DNA of 64,000 nucleotides from Candidatus Dormiibacterota bacterium. Its GTDB lineage: Bacteria > Chloroflexota > Dormibacteria > Dormibacterales > Dormibacteraceae. Positions within the stretch are counted from its first letter, which is position 1, and each line of letters starts with the position of its first letter. The stretch covers positions 1-64,000 of the forward strand of contig PLJM01000020.1 in the NCBI GenBank assembly GCA_003139695.1, read 5' to 3'. A program made the position numbers and the translations under genes. Under the pieces are notes generated by a model. The model worked only from the letters and a program-made list of their open reading frames with translations, made no database searches and had not been told where the DNA came from. Shown piece by piece: positions 32,958 through 41,619 of this stretch.

Positions 32958-33856
32958 ATCCGTTCCGCCACGCGCTCGCCGAACAGGCCGGTGGGCTTGA
33001 CGATGAGGACCGTGATCAGGACTCCGAACACGATCACGTCCTTCCAGCTGCCCGAGAGGTAGCCGGTGGTATACGACTCCAGAAGGCCGATCAACATGCC
33101 GCCCGCCATCGCCCCCGGGATGTTGCCGATGCCGCCCAGGACGGCGGCGGTGAAGGCCCTGAGCCCGAGCAGGAAGCCCATCGTGAACTGGATCTGGACG
33201 TAGTAGAGGCCGAGCATCACGCCAGAGGCCGCGGCGAGCATGGCGCCCAGCACGAAGGCGAGACGGATGATGCCGTCAACGTTGATCCCCATGAGGCGGG
33301 CGGCGTCATGGTCGACGGCCAGCGCCCGCATTGCGGTACCGACCGTCGTGCCCTGCACGAAAAGGACCATGCCACCCATCAAGAGGAGGCTTACAAAGAC
33401 AAGGGCAAGCTGGACATACGTCACATGCACGGGACCCATGAAGAAGCCGGTCGAGGGCAGCAGGTTGGGCGGGTAGGCCTGGATGCTGGGACCCCAGATC
33501 AGCTCGGCGGTGTTCTGCAGAAGGAGCGACATGCCGAGCGCCGTGATCAGGATCGCGAGCAGCGACTTGCGCAGAAGAGGCTTGTACGCAAACTGGAGGA
33601 TGACGATGTTTACCGCTGCCGTGCCGAGCATTGGAACGACGAACGCGATGATAAGGGCCAGGTACAGGGGCAGGCGCTGGAATCCGAACGAGACAAGCAG
33701 GGTCCAGCCGAGGAAGGCGCCCACCATCGAGAGGTCCCCCTGGGCGAAGTTGATCAGACGGATGATCCCGTAAACGATCGTGTAGCCGAGCGCCACGAGG
33801 GCGTAGAAGGACCCGACCGTGAGCCCGATCACTGTGTACTGGAGAAACGCTCCCAT
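32954..33856 (-). CDS. livH: ABC transporter permease LivH
   Basis: A 300-residue permease beginning LQYTVIGLTVGSFYALVALGYT, with the LINFAQGDLSMVGAF motif of LivH. About eight membrane helices. ATG 33856 is the conserved family start, although the frame is open to 33919. It heads the minus-strand import operon livH - livMG fusion - livF. Confidence 0.92.
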   Translation of the reverse strand: MGAFLQYTVIGLTVGSFYALVALGYTIVYGIIRLINFAQGDLSMVGAFLGWTLLVSFGFQRLPLYLALIIAFVVPMLGTAAVNIVILQFAYKPLLRKSLLAILITALGMSLLLQNTAELIWGPSIQAYPPNLLPSTGFFMGPVHVTYVQLALVFVSLLLMGGMVLFVQGTTVGTAMRALAVDHDAARLMGINVDGIIRLAFVLGAMLAAASGVMLGLYYVQIQFTMGFLLGLRAFTAAVLGGIGNIPGAMAGGMLIGLLESYTTGYLSGSWKDVIVFGVLITVLIVKPTGLFGERVAERM

Positions 33857-33934
33857 CCCTTTCTTGCCATCCCTTGGCTGCGCGAGCCGGTGCTTGCCGC
33901 TCCATCCCGGCTCAACCAACGCCTGGATGCGGGT

Positions 33935-33962
33935 ATCGTACAGGTGGCCTCCACAGCTGCAA
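33935..33962 (-). promoter_or_regulatory. possible promoter of the livH operon
   Basis: On the minus strand, TTGCAG (complement of 33957-33962), a 16-base spacer and TACGAT (complement of 33935-33940) sit 79 bases before the livH start. The match to consensus is only moderate (3 and 4 of 6). Confidence 0.35.
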
Positions 33963-34012
33963 ATACCCAGCGATATCGGGGCGCCACTGGAATAGGGAGG
34001 GAGGGGTACGTG

Positions 34013-35290
34013 ATGGAGCGGCTCGACCTGGCGGTGCTGGGCGGCGGCGTGGCCGGGCTGACCGCAGCCTATCTCCTTCGCGACCTGGACCTGGAGGTGT
34101 TCGACTCAGCCGACTATGTCGGCGGCCGCACGAGATCGCTTCAACAGACCGACGGCATCTGGCTCAACACGGGCGCTCAGTACGTGTCGACCGACCGTGT
34201 GAAGGTGGTCGAGCTGGCCGACGCCGTCGGCGCCAAGCTGCTCCGTGACGACAACCTGGAGGAGTACTGGCGGGGTCTTTATCCGGACCACACCGACACC
34301 CGTAACGAGATCGAGTCGTGCATCGAGCGGATCACCGCCGAGCAGATGCACCGCCGGCCCGCCACGCTGCCCGAGCTGGACGACCAACCTTTCGACCAGT
34401 GGCTGGGTGAGGTATCGCCTGACACACATCGCTTCTTCGATCGCTGGTGCCAGATCATGAACTCGGGCTCGACGGTCGAGATCTCCCTTTACGGAGCGCT
34501 CTGGCTGTGGGGCGATCAGCGCAGCACCCCGTGGATCGACCTACCGGTGAAGAGGCACGACCGTGGCGATTGCGTCTTCGAAGGGGGCACGAACGAGTTC
34601 ACGAAAGCGCTCGCCCGCGCGATCGGCGGCCGCCTTTCGCTCCGCTCTCGAGTGGTGTCTGTCCGTGCAGCGGATGACGGCTACGTGGTGGAGGTCGACG
34701 ACGATCGCGGCCGCCGCAGCGTCTGGGCACGCCGGGTCGTTTCGGCGCTGCCCGCGCCCCACGCCGCGGGCGTCATCGAAGACCTCCCGGGTTGGAAGCG
34801 GCAGGCGCTCGGCGCCGTCCGCTATGGTCGCTTCCTGACCACCAACATCGTCGTCGGCCCCAAAGGCGGGCAGCCGAGCCGCTATCCGCTCACCACCGCT
34901 CGTTCGGACGTGATGTACAACCTGGACGCTTTCGTGATCAAGACGCCTGGCAATTTCGACGAGCTCGGCGGCTGCTTCCACAACATCGTCGGCGACCCTA
35001 CCGCCCGCGTCGTCTGGGACGACCCCGACCACACCATCAAGACCGGCACGCTGCTCGCCCTGTTTCGCCTTCACCCCGAGTATCGCGACCGCGTGGTCCG
35101 GGTGGAGGTCCAGCGATGGCCGCTCGGCATGCCTCTCTACAGCGTTGGCCGGATGAAGACGTTCGATCAGCTGGCGGAGCCGGTCGGTGGCATTTACTTC
35201 TGCGGCGATTACAGCTTCGCCTCGAACATGGAGGGCGCGGCCTTGAGCGGCGAGCGGGCGGCGGCTCAGGCGCGCCTCGCGTTCGCGTGA
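34013..35290 (+). CDS. flavin-containing amine oxidase (MAO family)
   Basis: A 425-residue amine oxidase fold: FAD motif LGGGVAGLTAAYLL with Asp instead of the usual Glu at the ribose position (EVFDSADYVGGRT). The C-terminal ICFCGDYS-type segment, here GIYFCGDYSFASNMEGA, closes the FAD site. ATG 34013 follows a purine-rich GGAGGGAGGGG. It is placed 10 bases before the E1-alpha gene, so the two are probably co-transcribed. Substrate amine unknown. Confidence 0.85.
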   Translation: MERLDLAVLGGGVAGLTAAYLLRDLDLEVFDSADYVGGRTRSLQQTDGIWLNTGAQYVSTDRVKVVELADAVGAKLLRDDNLEEYWRGLYPDHTDTRNEIESCIERITAEQMHRRPATLPELDDQPFDQWLGEVSPDTHRFFDRWCQIMNSGSTVEISLYGALWLWGDQRSTPWIDLPVKRHDRGDCVFEGGTNEFTKALARAIGGRLSLRSRVVSVRAADDGYVVEVDDDRGRRSVWARRVVSALPAPHAAGVIEDLPGWKRQALGAVRYGRFLTTNIVVGPKGGQPSRYPLTTARSDVMYNLDAFVIKTPGNFDELGGCFHNIVGDPTARVVWDDPDHTIKTGTLLALFRLHPEYRDRVVRVEVQRWPLGMPLYSVGRMKTFDQLAEPVGGIYFCGDYSFASNMEGAALSGERAAAQARLAFA

Positions 35291-35300
35291 GCGCGCAGCG

Positions 35301-36389
35301 ATGACCGCCGGCCCTTTCGCGCTGAGCAAAAATAAGGACGTGCAAGAACGTCACTCCGTTCTCCAGGCCGACGGGACCATTGCCACCGGCGCACAGCCGC
35401 GCATGGAGGAGGAGTTCCTTCTGGAAGCGCTGCGTTGGATGATGAAGTCCCGCCTCTACGACACGAGGGTCATCTCGCTGCAGCGTCAGGGCCAGTTCGG
35501 TGTTTTCTCACCGGGCATGGGGCAGGAGGCTTCGATCGTGGGCTCCGCCATGGCCCTGGATCCCACTCGAGACTGGATCGTGCCCCAGTACCGCGAGCTG
35601 ATGGCGACCGTCCATCACGGCCTGCCGCTCGAGATCATCACCGCGCAGTACCTGGGCAAGATCGGCCCAGCCCGAATACCTGACGGTGTCAGGGTCCTGC
35701 CGACACAGGTCTCGATCGCAGCCCAGCTGCCCCAGGCCACGGGACTCGCATGGGGGCTGCGACTCCGAGGCGAGGACGCCGTGGTGATGGCGTACATCGG
35801 CGAAGGCGGATCGTCCGAGGGTGATTTTCATGAGGCACTCAACCTGGCGGGCGTGACGAAATCGCCGATCGTCTTCTTCCTTCAGAACAACCAGTGGGCG
35901 ATCTCGACATCGCGACGCGTCCAGTCGGCGACGGCCAGCTTCGCGTTTCGAGCGGCCGGGTACGGGTTCCCAGGCGTCCAGGTCGATGGCAATGACGTGA
36001 TGGCCGTCTACGACGTCGCCGTCGCCGCTGTGGAGCGAGCGCGAAAGGGCGAAGGCCCGACCCTCATCGAATCGGTGACGTATCGCATGAGCTTCCACAA
36101 CACAACCGACAACCCTTCGCGATACGAGGACCCGAAGGAGCACGAGGAGGCACGGACGCGTGACCCGATCGAGCGCGTGCAGAAGTACTTGACGGGTCTC
36201 GGGCTGTGGGACAAGAAGCGCGAGGCAGCGCTCACTGAGGAGCTGACTCAGGAGAACGAGGCGGCGCTGCAGCTCGCCTTCGCGGCACCGGCGCCGGTGC
36301 CGGCGGATGTCTTCGCCAACGTCTACGACCACCCGCCTCAGCGCGTTGTGCAGCAAGAAGCAGAGCTGCTCGACGGAAGGCGCGATTGA
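35301..36389 (+). CDS. 2-oxoacid dehydrogenase E1 component, alpha subunit
   Basis: A 362-residue TPP-dependent E1-alpha (pyruvate/branched-chain/acetoin dehydrogenase type). The TPP motif runs from GEGGSSEGDFHEALN to LQNNQWAIS. The first motif residue is Glu where GDG is usual, a conservative but notable change. SRLYDTRVISLQRQGQFG is the conserved N-terminal segment, also found as a fragment at 10699-10845. Adjacent to E1-beta; the E2 is 8 kb away and no E3 gene is in the window. The 2-oxo acid is not determinable. Confidence 0.88.
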   Translation: MTAGPFALSKNKDVQERHSVLQADGTIATGAQPRMEEEFLLEALRWMMKSRLYDTRVISLQRQGQFGVFSPGMGQEASIVGSAMALDPTRDWIVPQYRELMATVHHGLPLEIITAQYLGKIGPARIPDGVRVLPTQVSIAAQLPQATGLAWGLRLRGEDAVVMAYIGEGGSSEGDFHEALNLAGVTKSPIVFFLQNNQWAISTSRRVQSATASFAFRAAGYGFPGVQVDGNDVMAVYDVAVAAVERARKGEGPTLIESVTYRMSFHNTTDNPSRYEDPKEHEEARTRDPIERVQKYLTGLGLWDKKREAALTEELTQENEAALQLAFAAPAPVPADVFANVYDHPPQRVVQQEAELLDGRRD

Positions 36390-36390
36390 G

Positions 36391-37368
36391 ATGCCACAGC
36401 GCACGATAGTCGAGGCGATCAACAACGCCCTCGCCGAGGAGATGGAGAGCGATCCTCTTGTGATGCTGCTCGGGTTGGATGTCGGTCGCCTGGGCGGTGT
36501 GTTCCGGACCACCACCGGGCTGGTGGAGCGCTTCGGCGCCGAGCGCGTCGTCGACACGCCACTCGCCGAGGCCAGCATCATCGGTGCGTCGCTAGGGCTC
36601 GCTCTGGCGGGCATGGTGCCCGTGGCCGAGATCCAGTTCCTGGGCTTCACGGCTCAGGGCTTCCACCAGATCGGGCCACAGCTCGGAAAGTTCCGCCAGC
36701 GCTCGCGCGGCAGATACCACTGCCAGGTCACGATCCGTGCCCCTTTCGGCGGCGGCATCCGCAGCCCCGAGTTCCATTCCGATGCCGTGGAGGCGCAGTT
36801 CGTGCAGACCCCGGGCATCAAGATCGTCATGCCGTCCAACCCATACGACGCCAAGGGCCTCCTCCTGGAGGCGATCAGGGACCCGGACCCCGTTCTGTTC
36901 TGCGAACCCGACCGCCTGTACCGGTCGGGACGTGCCGAAGTGCCGGACGGCGCCTACACCGTGCCGTTCGGAAAAGCGGCGGTGGTTCGGGAGGGTGAGC
37001 ACATCACGCTGGTCGCCTGGAGCGCCGCCGTCGAGCTCTGCCTCCGGGCGGCGGACAAGCTGGCCGAGGAAGGCGTGTCGGCAACCGTGGTCGACCTGCG
37101 CACGCTGGTGCCGCTCGATATCGAGACCCTGTGCAACCAGGTGGCGAAGACGGGCCGCTGCGTGATCGTGCACGAGGCGCCGCTATCAGCGGGTTTTGGA
37201 GCGGAGGTCTCCGCGACCCTGATGGAGCAGATCTTTTACGACCTGGACGCGCCGGTGGCGAGGGTCGGGGCCTTTGACGTGCCCTTTCCGGCCGCCTCGC
37301 TGGAGGATTACTATCTGCCCTCGCTGGACCGTGTCGTGGCGGCGGTTCGGAAGACTCTCCAGAGCTGA
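36391..37368 (+). CDS. 2-oxoacid dehydrogenase E1 component, beta subunit
   Basis: A 325-residue E1-beta. The conserved segments VDTPLAEASIIGASLGLALAG, IQFLGF, AVEAQFVQTPGIKIVMPSNP and DLRTLVPLD are present. It pairs with E1-alpha (gap 1 base) to form the heterotetrameric decarboxylase. Its end lies 6 bases from the convergent ornithine-cyclodeaminase-like gene. Confidence 0.92.
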   Translation: MPQRTIVEAINNALAEEMESDPLVMLLGLDVGRLGGVFRTTTGLVERFGAERVVDTPLAEASIIGASLGLALAGMVPVAEIQFLGFTAQGFHQIGPQLGKFRQRSRGRYHCQVTIRAPFGGGIRSPEFHSDAVEAQFVQTPGIKIVMPSNPYDAKGLLLEAIRDPDPVLFCEPDRLYRSGRAEVPDGAYTVPFGKAAVVREGEHITLVAWSAAVELCLRAADKLAEEGVSATVVDLRTLVPLDIETLCNQVAKTGRCVIVHEAPLSAGFGAEVSATLMEQIFYDLDAPVARVGAFDVPFPAASLEDYYLPSLDRVVAAVRKTLQS

Positions 37369-37374
37369 CGGCGC

Positions 37375-38325
37375 TCAGAGCTCGACGAAGGTGCCGGCCC
37401 CTTTCGCCAGCGCCTCCCGGTAGACGAGGCCGGACGCGGCGAGGTCCTCGACGGCGTGGCCCATCGACTTGTAGACGGTGATCTCCTCGGCCGACTGGCG
37501 TCCCGGCCTGGCGTGTAAAAGCACCTCGCCCATCTCGGTCGCTCTATCGGGATCCATCCCCACCAGCTCCATGCAACCGACCGGAGGCGGCTGAAAGGCC
37601 GCCGCCCTCGACTCGACGTAGAGGCTGGCTGCCGCCGCCAGCCCGCGGTCGAGCTCGCCGTCGGGCGCCGAAAAGCCGACCGACGAGACGTGCGTGCCCG
37701 GCCGGACCCACTCGCGCCTGATCACGGGCGTGCCCGAATGGGTGCACATGGCCACCACGTCCGCCCCGCGCACCGCCGCCTCGTAGCTTTCGACGGCGTG
37801 GGCTTTCGGATCGCGCTCGGCCAGGCGACGGGCGCTCTCCATGGTCCGCGAAGCGATGCGGATCTCCTCGAAGTTCCCGACCAGCGGCAGGATCTCGAGA
37901 TGAGCGTGGCCCTGGACCCCGGCGCCGAGGATCGCGAGCACCCTGGCGTCGTTTCTGGCCAGATGCCGGACCGAGACAGCGGCCGTGCCCGCGGTACGGA
38001 TCGCAGTGATGCGCGTGCCGTCCATCACCGCTATGGGCGAACCGGTGGCTGGGTCGAAGAGCGCGATGAGCGCCTGGTGCGAAGGCAATCCCGTCGAATG
38101 GTTCTGCGGAAACACCGACACGAGCTTGACGCCAAGGCCCAGGCCCGCTCCGTACCCCGGCATCGATGCGAGCCAGCCTTCGCGCTCGGCGTTGACCGAG
38201 GTTCGGGCCGGGACCTCGACCCGGCCGGAGCTCAACGCTCGAAAGCCTTGTTCGAGAGCGTCCAGCAGCCGGCCCAGGTCGAGCAGCTCGAGCACGTCAG
38301 CCTGGCTCAGCATCAGCACCTTCAT
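37375..38325 (-). CDS. ornithine cyclodeaminase / mu-crystallin family protein
   Basis: A 316-residue NAD(P)-binding protein: GLGVKLVSVFPQN, DGTRITAIRTAGTAAVS and the Rossmann loop AILGAGVQGHAHLE are hallmarks. Members are ornithine cyclodeaminase, alanine dehydrogenase or ketimine reductase. In this amine-catabolic setting any of these would fit. It is divergent from the M20-peptidase remnant and the M24 gene. Confidence 0.85.
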   Translation of the reverse strand: MKVLMLSQADVLELLDLGRLLDALEQGFRALSSGRVEVPARTSVNAEREGWLASMPGYGAGLGLGVKLVSVFPQNHSTGLPSHQALIALFDPATGSPIAVMDGTRITAIRTAGTAAVSVRHLARNDARVLAILGAGVQGHAHLEILPLVGNFEEIRIASRTMESARRLAERDPKAHAVESYEAAVRGADVVAMCTHSGTPVIRREWVRPGTHVSSVGFSAPDGELDRGLAAAASLYVESRAAAFQPPPVGCMELVGMDPDRATEMGEVLLHARPGRQSAEEITVYKSMGHAVEDLAASGLVYREALAKGAGTFVEL

Positions 38326-38340
38326 GTGCTGACGTTAACG

Positions 38341-38496
38341 CCGCCCGAACCTGAAGCACTGGCCGGGATACCATGCGTTCTGTTCGGACCGGGGGATATC
38401 GAGCAGGGCGCGCACCGGCCCGACGAGTGGATCGACCTCAAAGATCTCGAGGTCGCCCAGCGCGTTTTCGAGCGCCTGCTGCTCGGCCGAGAATAG
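38341..38496 (+). pseudogene. C-terminal remnant of an M20-family deacylase (ArgE/DapE-like)
   Basis: The last 51 codons before TAG 38494-38496 read GIPCVLFGPGDIEQGAHRPD, then EWIDLKDLEVAQRVFERLL, the standard ending of M20 peptidases (GPG.I.QAH.PDEW...). The catalytic and metal-binding parts are missing, and the divergent gene begins at 38325, leaving no room for them. The M24 gene starts 16 bases later. An intact ancestor may have worked with the M24 hydrolase on N-acyl amino acids. Confidence 0.65.
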
Positions 38497-38512
38497 GTGG
38501 TGGAGGTGGTGG

Positions 38513-39685
38513 ATGGCAGCGTTCCCCGATGACGAGTACGCGCTGAGGCTGGTGAAGACGCGGGTGCGCATGGCGGAGGCCTCATTAGACGTTCTGCTCG
38601 TGACCGACCCGGCGAACATGAACTACCTGACCGGTTATGACGCCTGGTCGTTCTATGTGCCCCAGGCGGTGATCGTGCCGGTGAAAGCCGAGACACCGAT
38701 CTGGGTTGGACGCGGCATGGACGCGCAGAGCGCGATCCTGACGACCACCCTGCCGAAAGACAGCATCCTCGGCTACGCCGACGACTACATCGAGTCGCCC
38801 GTCAAGCACGCGATGCAGCACGTCGCCGGTGTGCTCGAAGAACGTGGATTCGCGCGCGCGCGAATCGGTTACGAGGGCAACGCCTACTTCTTCACAGCCC
38901 GAAACCTCCAGGTGCTCACGGAATCGCTGCCCTCGGCCCGATTCGTCGACGCGGACCTGCTCGTCAACTGGGTCCGGACGGTGAAGTCGCCGCGCGAGAT
39001 CGAGGTCATGCGTCAGGCGGCGCGCATCGTCGAGAGCGTGATGCGCGTTGCCATCGAAGCGGTGTCCGTCGGCACCCGTCAGTGCGATGCTGCAGCGCTC
39101 ATCTCGGAGGCCCAGATCCGCGGCACCAAGGAGTTTGGCGGTGACGCGCCCGCCAACCCGCCGTCGATCCTGAGCGCTGAGAATGCCGCGACGCCGCACG
39201 CGTCATGGTCCGACCGGCCGTTTCGCCCGGACACGGCCACTTGTCTCGAGCTGAGCGGCTGCCGCCTTCGCTACCACTGCGCGATGTCCAGGACCGTGTA
39301 CCTCGGCAAGCCGCCCGACGAGATGAGGCGGCTGGCCGCCGCCACCGCCGAAGGCATGCAGGCCGCGCTCGCGACCGTCAAGCCCGGCGCCCTCTGCCAG
39401 GACATCGCGTCAGCGTGGCAGCAGACAATCGACCGCGCGGGATTCAACAAGCCTTCGCGGATCGGCTACTCGATCGGTGTGAACTATCCGCCGAACTGGG
39501 CCGACCACACGGCCAGCATCCGCGAGGGTGATATGACTGTGCTCGAGCCGAACATGACTTTCCACCTCATGCTTGGCATGTGGATGGAGGGTTGGGGCTT
39601 CGAGCTCAGCGACACGTTCCGCGTCACCGACAATGGTCATGAGGTCCTCGCGGACTTCCCGCGGCAGCTGTTTGTCAAAGACTGA
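38513..39685 (+). CDS. M24-family hydrolase, creatinase/ectoine-hydrolase-like (copy 1)
   Basis: A 390-residue pita-bread-fold protein. N-terminal PANMNYLTGYDAWSFYVPQ recalls ectoine hydrolase (DoeA/EutD). The metal ligands of aminopeptidase P are not conserved: the first Asp is Glu (LELSGC) and the second is Ala (RYHCAMSRT). Metal-free catalysis, known for creatinase and ectoine hydrolase, is therefore likely. It would open a ring or C-N bond in a small solute. First gene of the operon 38513-45241. A distant paralogue is at 55193. Confidence 0.8.
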   Translation: MAAFPDDEYALRLVKTRVRMAEASLDVLLVTDPANMNYLTGYDAWSFYVPQAVIVPVKAETPIWVGRGMDAQSAILTTTLPKDSILGYADDYIESPVKHAMQHVAGVLEERGFARARIGYEGNAYFFTARNLQVLTESLPSARFVDADLLVNWVRTVKSPREIEVMRQAARIVESVMRVAIEAVSVGTRQCDAAALISEAQIRGTKEFGGDAPANPPSILSAENAATPHASWSDRPFRPDTATCLELSGCRLRYHCAMSRTVYLGKPPDEMRRLAAATAEGMQAALATVKPGALCQDIASAWQQTIDRAGFNKPSRIGYSIGVNYPPNWADHTASIREGDMTVLEPNMTFHLMLGMWMEGWGFELSDTFRVTDNGHEVLADFPRQLFVKD

Positions 39686-39688
39686 TCG

Positions 39689-40420
39689 ATGACAGCCGAG
39701 CGGCCTCTGGCCGTGGTCACCGGTGGTTCACGGGGCATCGGACGCGCATTCGTCCTCGAGGCCGTGCGGCGCGGTTATCGTGTCGTCTTCAGCTATCGAA
39801 CGCAGGAGGCGCGGGCGGTCGAGACGGTTCAACAGGCCGCCGGCATGGGAGGCGAGGCAGTGAGCGTGCGGGCCGACCTCGGAGTGTTCGAAGACGTGAA
39901 AGCTGTGGCCGCTGCAGCCCACGCCCAGGGCCAGGTGAGCCTGCTGGTCAACAATGCGGGAATCGGCGAGGAGTACACCCTCGAGGAGCTGACCCGCGAG
40001 GCGTGGGAGCGCGCGGTGGCGATCAACCTGACCGCCCCGACCTTCCTGGCCAAGGAGCTGCGCGCGGATCTCGTTGCGCTGCGCGGCGCAATCCTCAACG
40101 TGAGCAGCGACGGCGGCGTCGCGGGCTCGCTGCACGGAGCGCCTTACGGCGCGACCAAGGCCGGGCTCATCGGCCTCACGAAAACGCTCGCGCGCGAGCT
40201 GGCTCCGCACGTCCGCGTCAACGCGATCGCGCCCGGCCCGGTGGCGACCGACATGTGGGCCGCCATCGATCCGGCGGTTCAGGAGCGCGTGATGGAGCAC
40301 GAGATGCCGCTGAAGCACATCGCCCTGCCGGAGGACATCGCCCGGGCCGGCCTGGACATCAGCTCCTGGCCCGACGCATCCGGGATCGTCGTTCTCCTCG
40401 ACGGCGGGCGGATCATGTGA
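39689..40420 (+). CDS. SDR-family oxidoreductase
   Basis: A 243-residue classical SDR with TGGSRGIG, NNAGIG and the YGATK active site. It starts 3 bases after the M24 gene and its stop overlaps the GTG of the next gene. The ending DASGIVVLLDGGRIM is standard. In this operon it would reduce or oxidise a carbonyl/alcohol intermediate. Confidence 0.88.
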   Translation: MTAERPLAVVTGGSRGIGRAFVLEAVRRGYRVVFSYRTQEARAVETVQQAAGMGGEAVSVRADLGVFEDVKAVAAAAHAQGQVSLLVNNAGIGEEYTLEELTREAWERAVAINLTAPTFLAKELRADLVALRGAILNVSSDGGVAGSLHGAPYGATKAGLIGLTKTLARELAPHVRVNAIAPGPVATDMWAAIDPAVQERVMEHEMPLKHIALPEDIARAGLDISSWPDASGIVVLLDGGRIM

Positions 40421-41619
40421 GCATGCACGTCTCGCCGCTGATGGAAGGGAGCTTCGACGCCGACGTCCTGGTGGTCGGGCTCGGGGCGATGGGCAGCATG
40501 GCTCTCTGGCGGCTCGCCCGGCGCGGCGCCAGGGTGATCGGCTTTGACCGTTTCGAGCCACCGCACGCGCTGGGGTCGTCGCACGGCGAGTCGCGGATCA
40601 TCAGGACCGCCTACTACGAAGGTCCGGGCTATGTGCCGCTGGTTCGCGAGGCGTTCGACCTCTGGCGCGAGCTCGAGGCCGAGTCCGGCGCCACGATCCT
40701 GACGATGACCGGCGCGCTGATGATCGGGAGCCCGAGCTCAGAGGTGGTCGCCGGCGCGCTGGCCAGCGCCAAAGAGCACGGACTGGAGCACGAGATCCTC
40801 GACGGCACCCAGGTGGGGCGCCGGTTCGCACGGCACCGCCTCCTCGACCACGAGGTCGCGGTTCATGAGGCGGCAGCCGGGTTCGTCCGCCCCGAGGTGG
40901 GGATCGGCGCAGCCCTCGGCCGAGCTCGAGCGCTGGGCGCTCGCGTCCTCAACGGGCACGCTGTCGAACGCGTCGCACCGATTGGGGGTGGGCGGGCGGG
41001 GGATGGGGTCGAAGTCAGGGTGGCGGGCAGGACGTGGCGAGGTCGCCACGCGGTCGTCTGCGCGGGTGCGTGGAACAGTGCCGGCCTGGTCGACGGCCTG
41101 GAGGTAAAGCTGGAGGTGACCAGGCAGTGCATGGTCTGGTTCCGCCCGCGCACGCCGGCGCTCCACACGCCCGAGCGGGCGCCGGTGTTCGTGCACGACA
41201 TCGGCGGATCGCGCGCCCTGTTCGGCTATGGGTTTCCGTCGGTCGACGGCGAGACAGTCAAGGTCGGCGTCGTCGCCCGCACGGCACCGCAGGACCCCGA
41301 AGCGATCGACCGGGCGATCCATCCGGCGGACCTGGAAGCGGCGGCGGATTACGTCCGGGGCGCGCTGCCCGACCTCGACCCGACGCCGGTCCGCGCGGTC
41401 GTCTGCCTCCAGGAGAACTCGCCCGACCGACACTTCGTGATCGGCGCGGTGGCGCCGGACGTCACGGTGCTCGCGGGATTCTCCGGCCACGGGTTCAAAT
41501 TCGCGCCGGTCATCGGCGACATCGCCGCCGACCTCGCGCTGCAGGGCACAACCTCACGGTCGATCGCCCCGTTTTCGCCCCAACGTTTTGCGCACAAGCT
41601 GCATGGGAGTCACGCATGA
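40417..41619 (+). CDS. monomeric sarcosine oxidase / N-methyl amino acid oxidase (SolA-like)
   Basis: A 400-residue MSOX/MTOX-type flavoprotein that oxidises secondary (N-methyl) amino acids with H2O2 release. FAD motif VGLGAMGSMALWRLARRG; HALGSSHGESRIIRTAY is the family signature. The covalent-flavin Cys is in VVCLQENSPDRHF, and GFSGHGFKFAPVIGD closes the FAD site. GTG 40417 overlaps the SDR stop; ATG 40423 is the alternative. It overlaps the next gene by 4 bases. Confidence 0.88.
   Translation: MSMHVSPLMEGSFDADVLVVGLGAMGSMALWRLARRGARVIGFDRFEPPHALGSSHGESRIIRTAYYEGPGYVPLVREAFDLWRELEAESGATILTMTGALMIGSPSSEVVAGALASAKEHGLEHEILDGTQVGRRFARHRLLDHEVAVHEAAAGFVRPEVGIGAALGRARALGARVLNGHAVERVAPIGGGRAGDGVEVRVAGRTWRGRHAVVCAGAWNSAGLVDGLEVKLEVTRQCMVWFRPRTPALHTPERAPVFVHDIGGSRALFGYGFPSVDGETVKVGVVARTAPQDPEAIDRAIHPADLEAAADYVRGALPDLDPTPVRAVVCLQENSPDRHFVIGAVAPDVTVLAGFSGHGFKFAPVIGDIAADLALQGTTSRSIAPFSPQRFAHKLHGSHA

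Noticed and set aside
32882-34012. Plus-strand extension upstream of the amine oxidase at 34013
   Set aside because: It is antisense to livH and the fusion permease; the FAD motif begins only at 34013.
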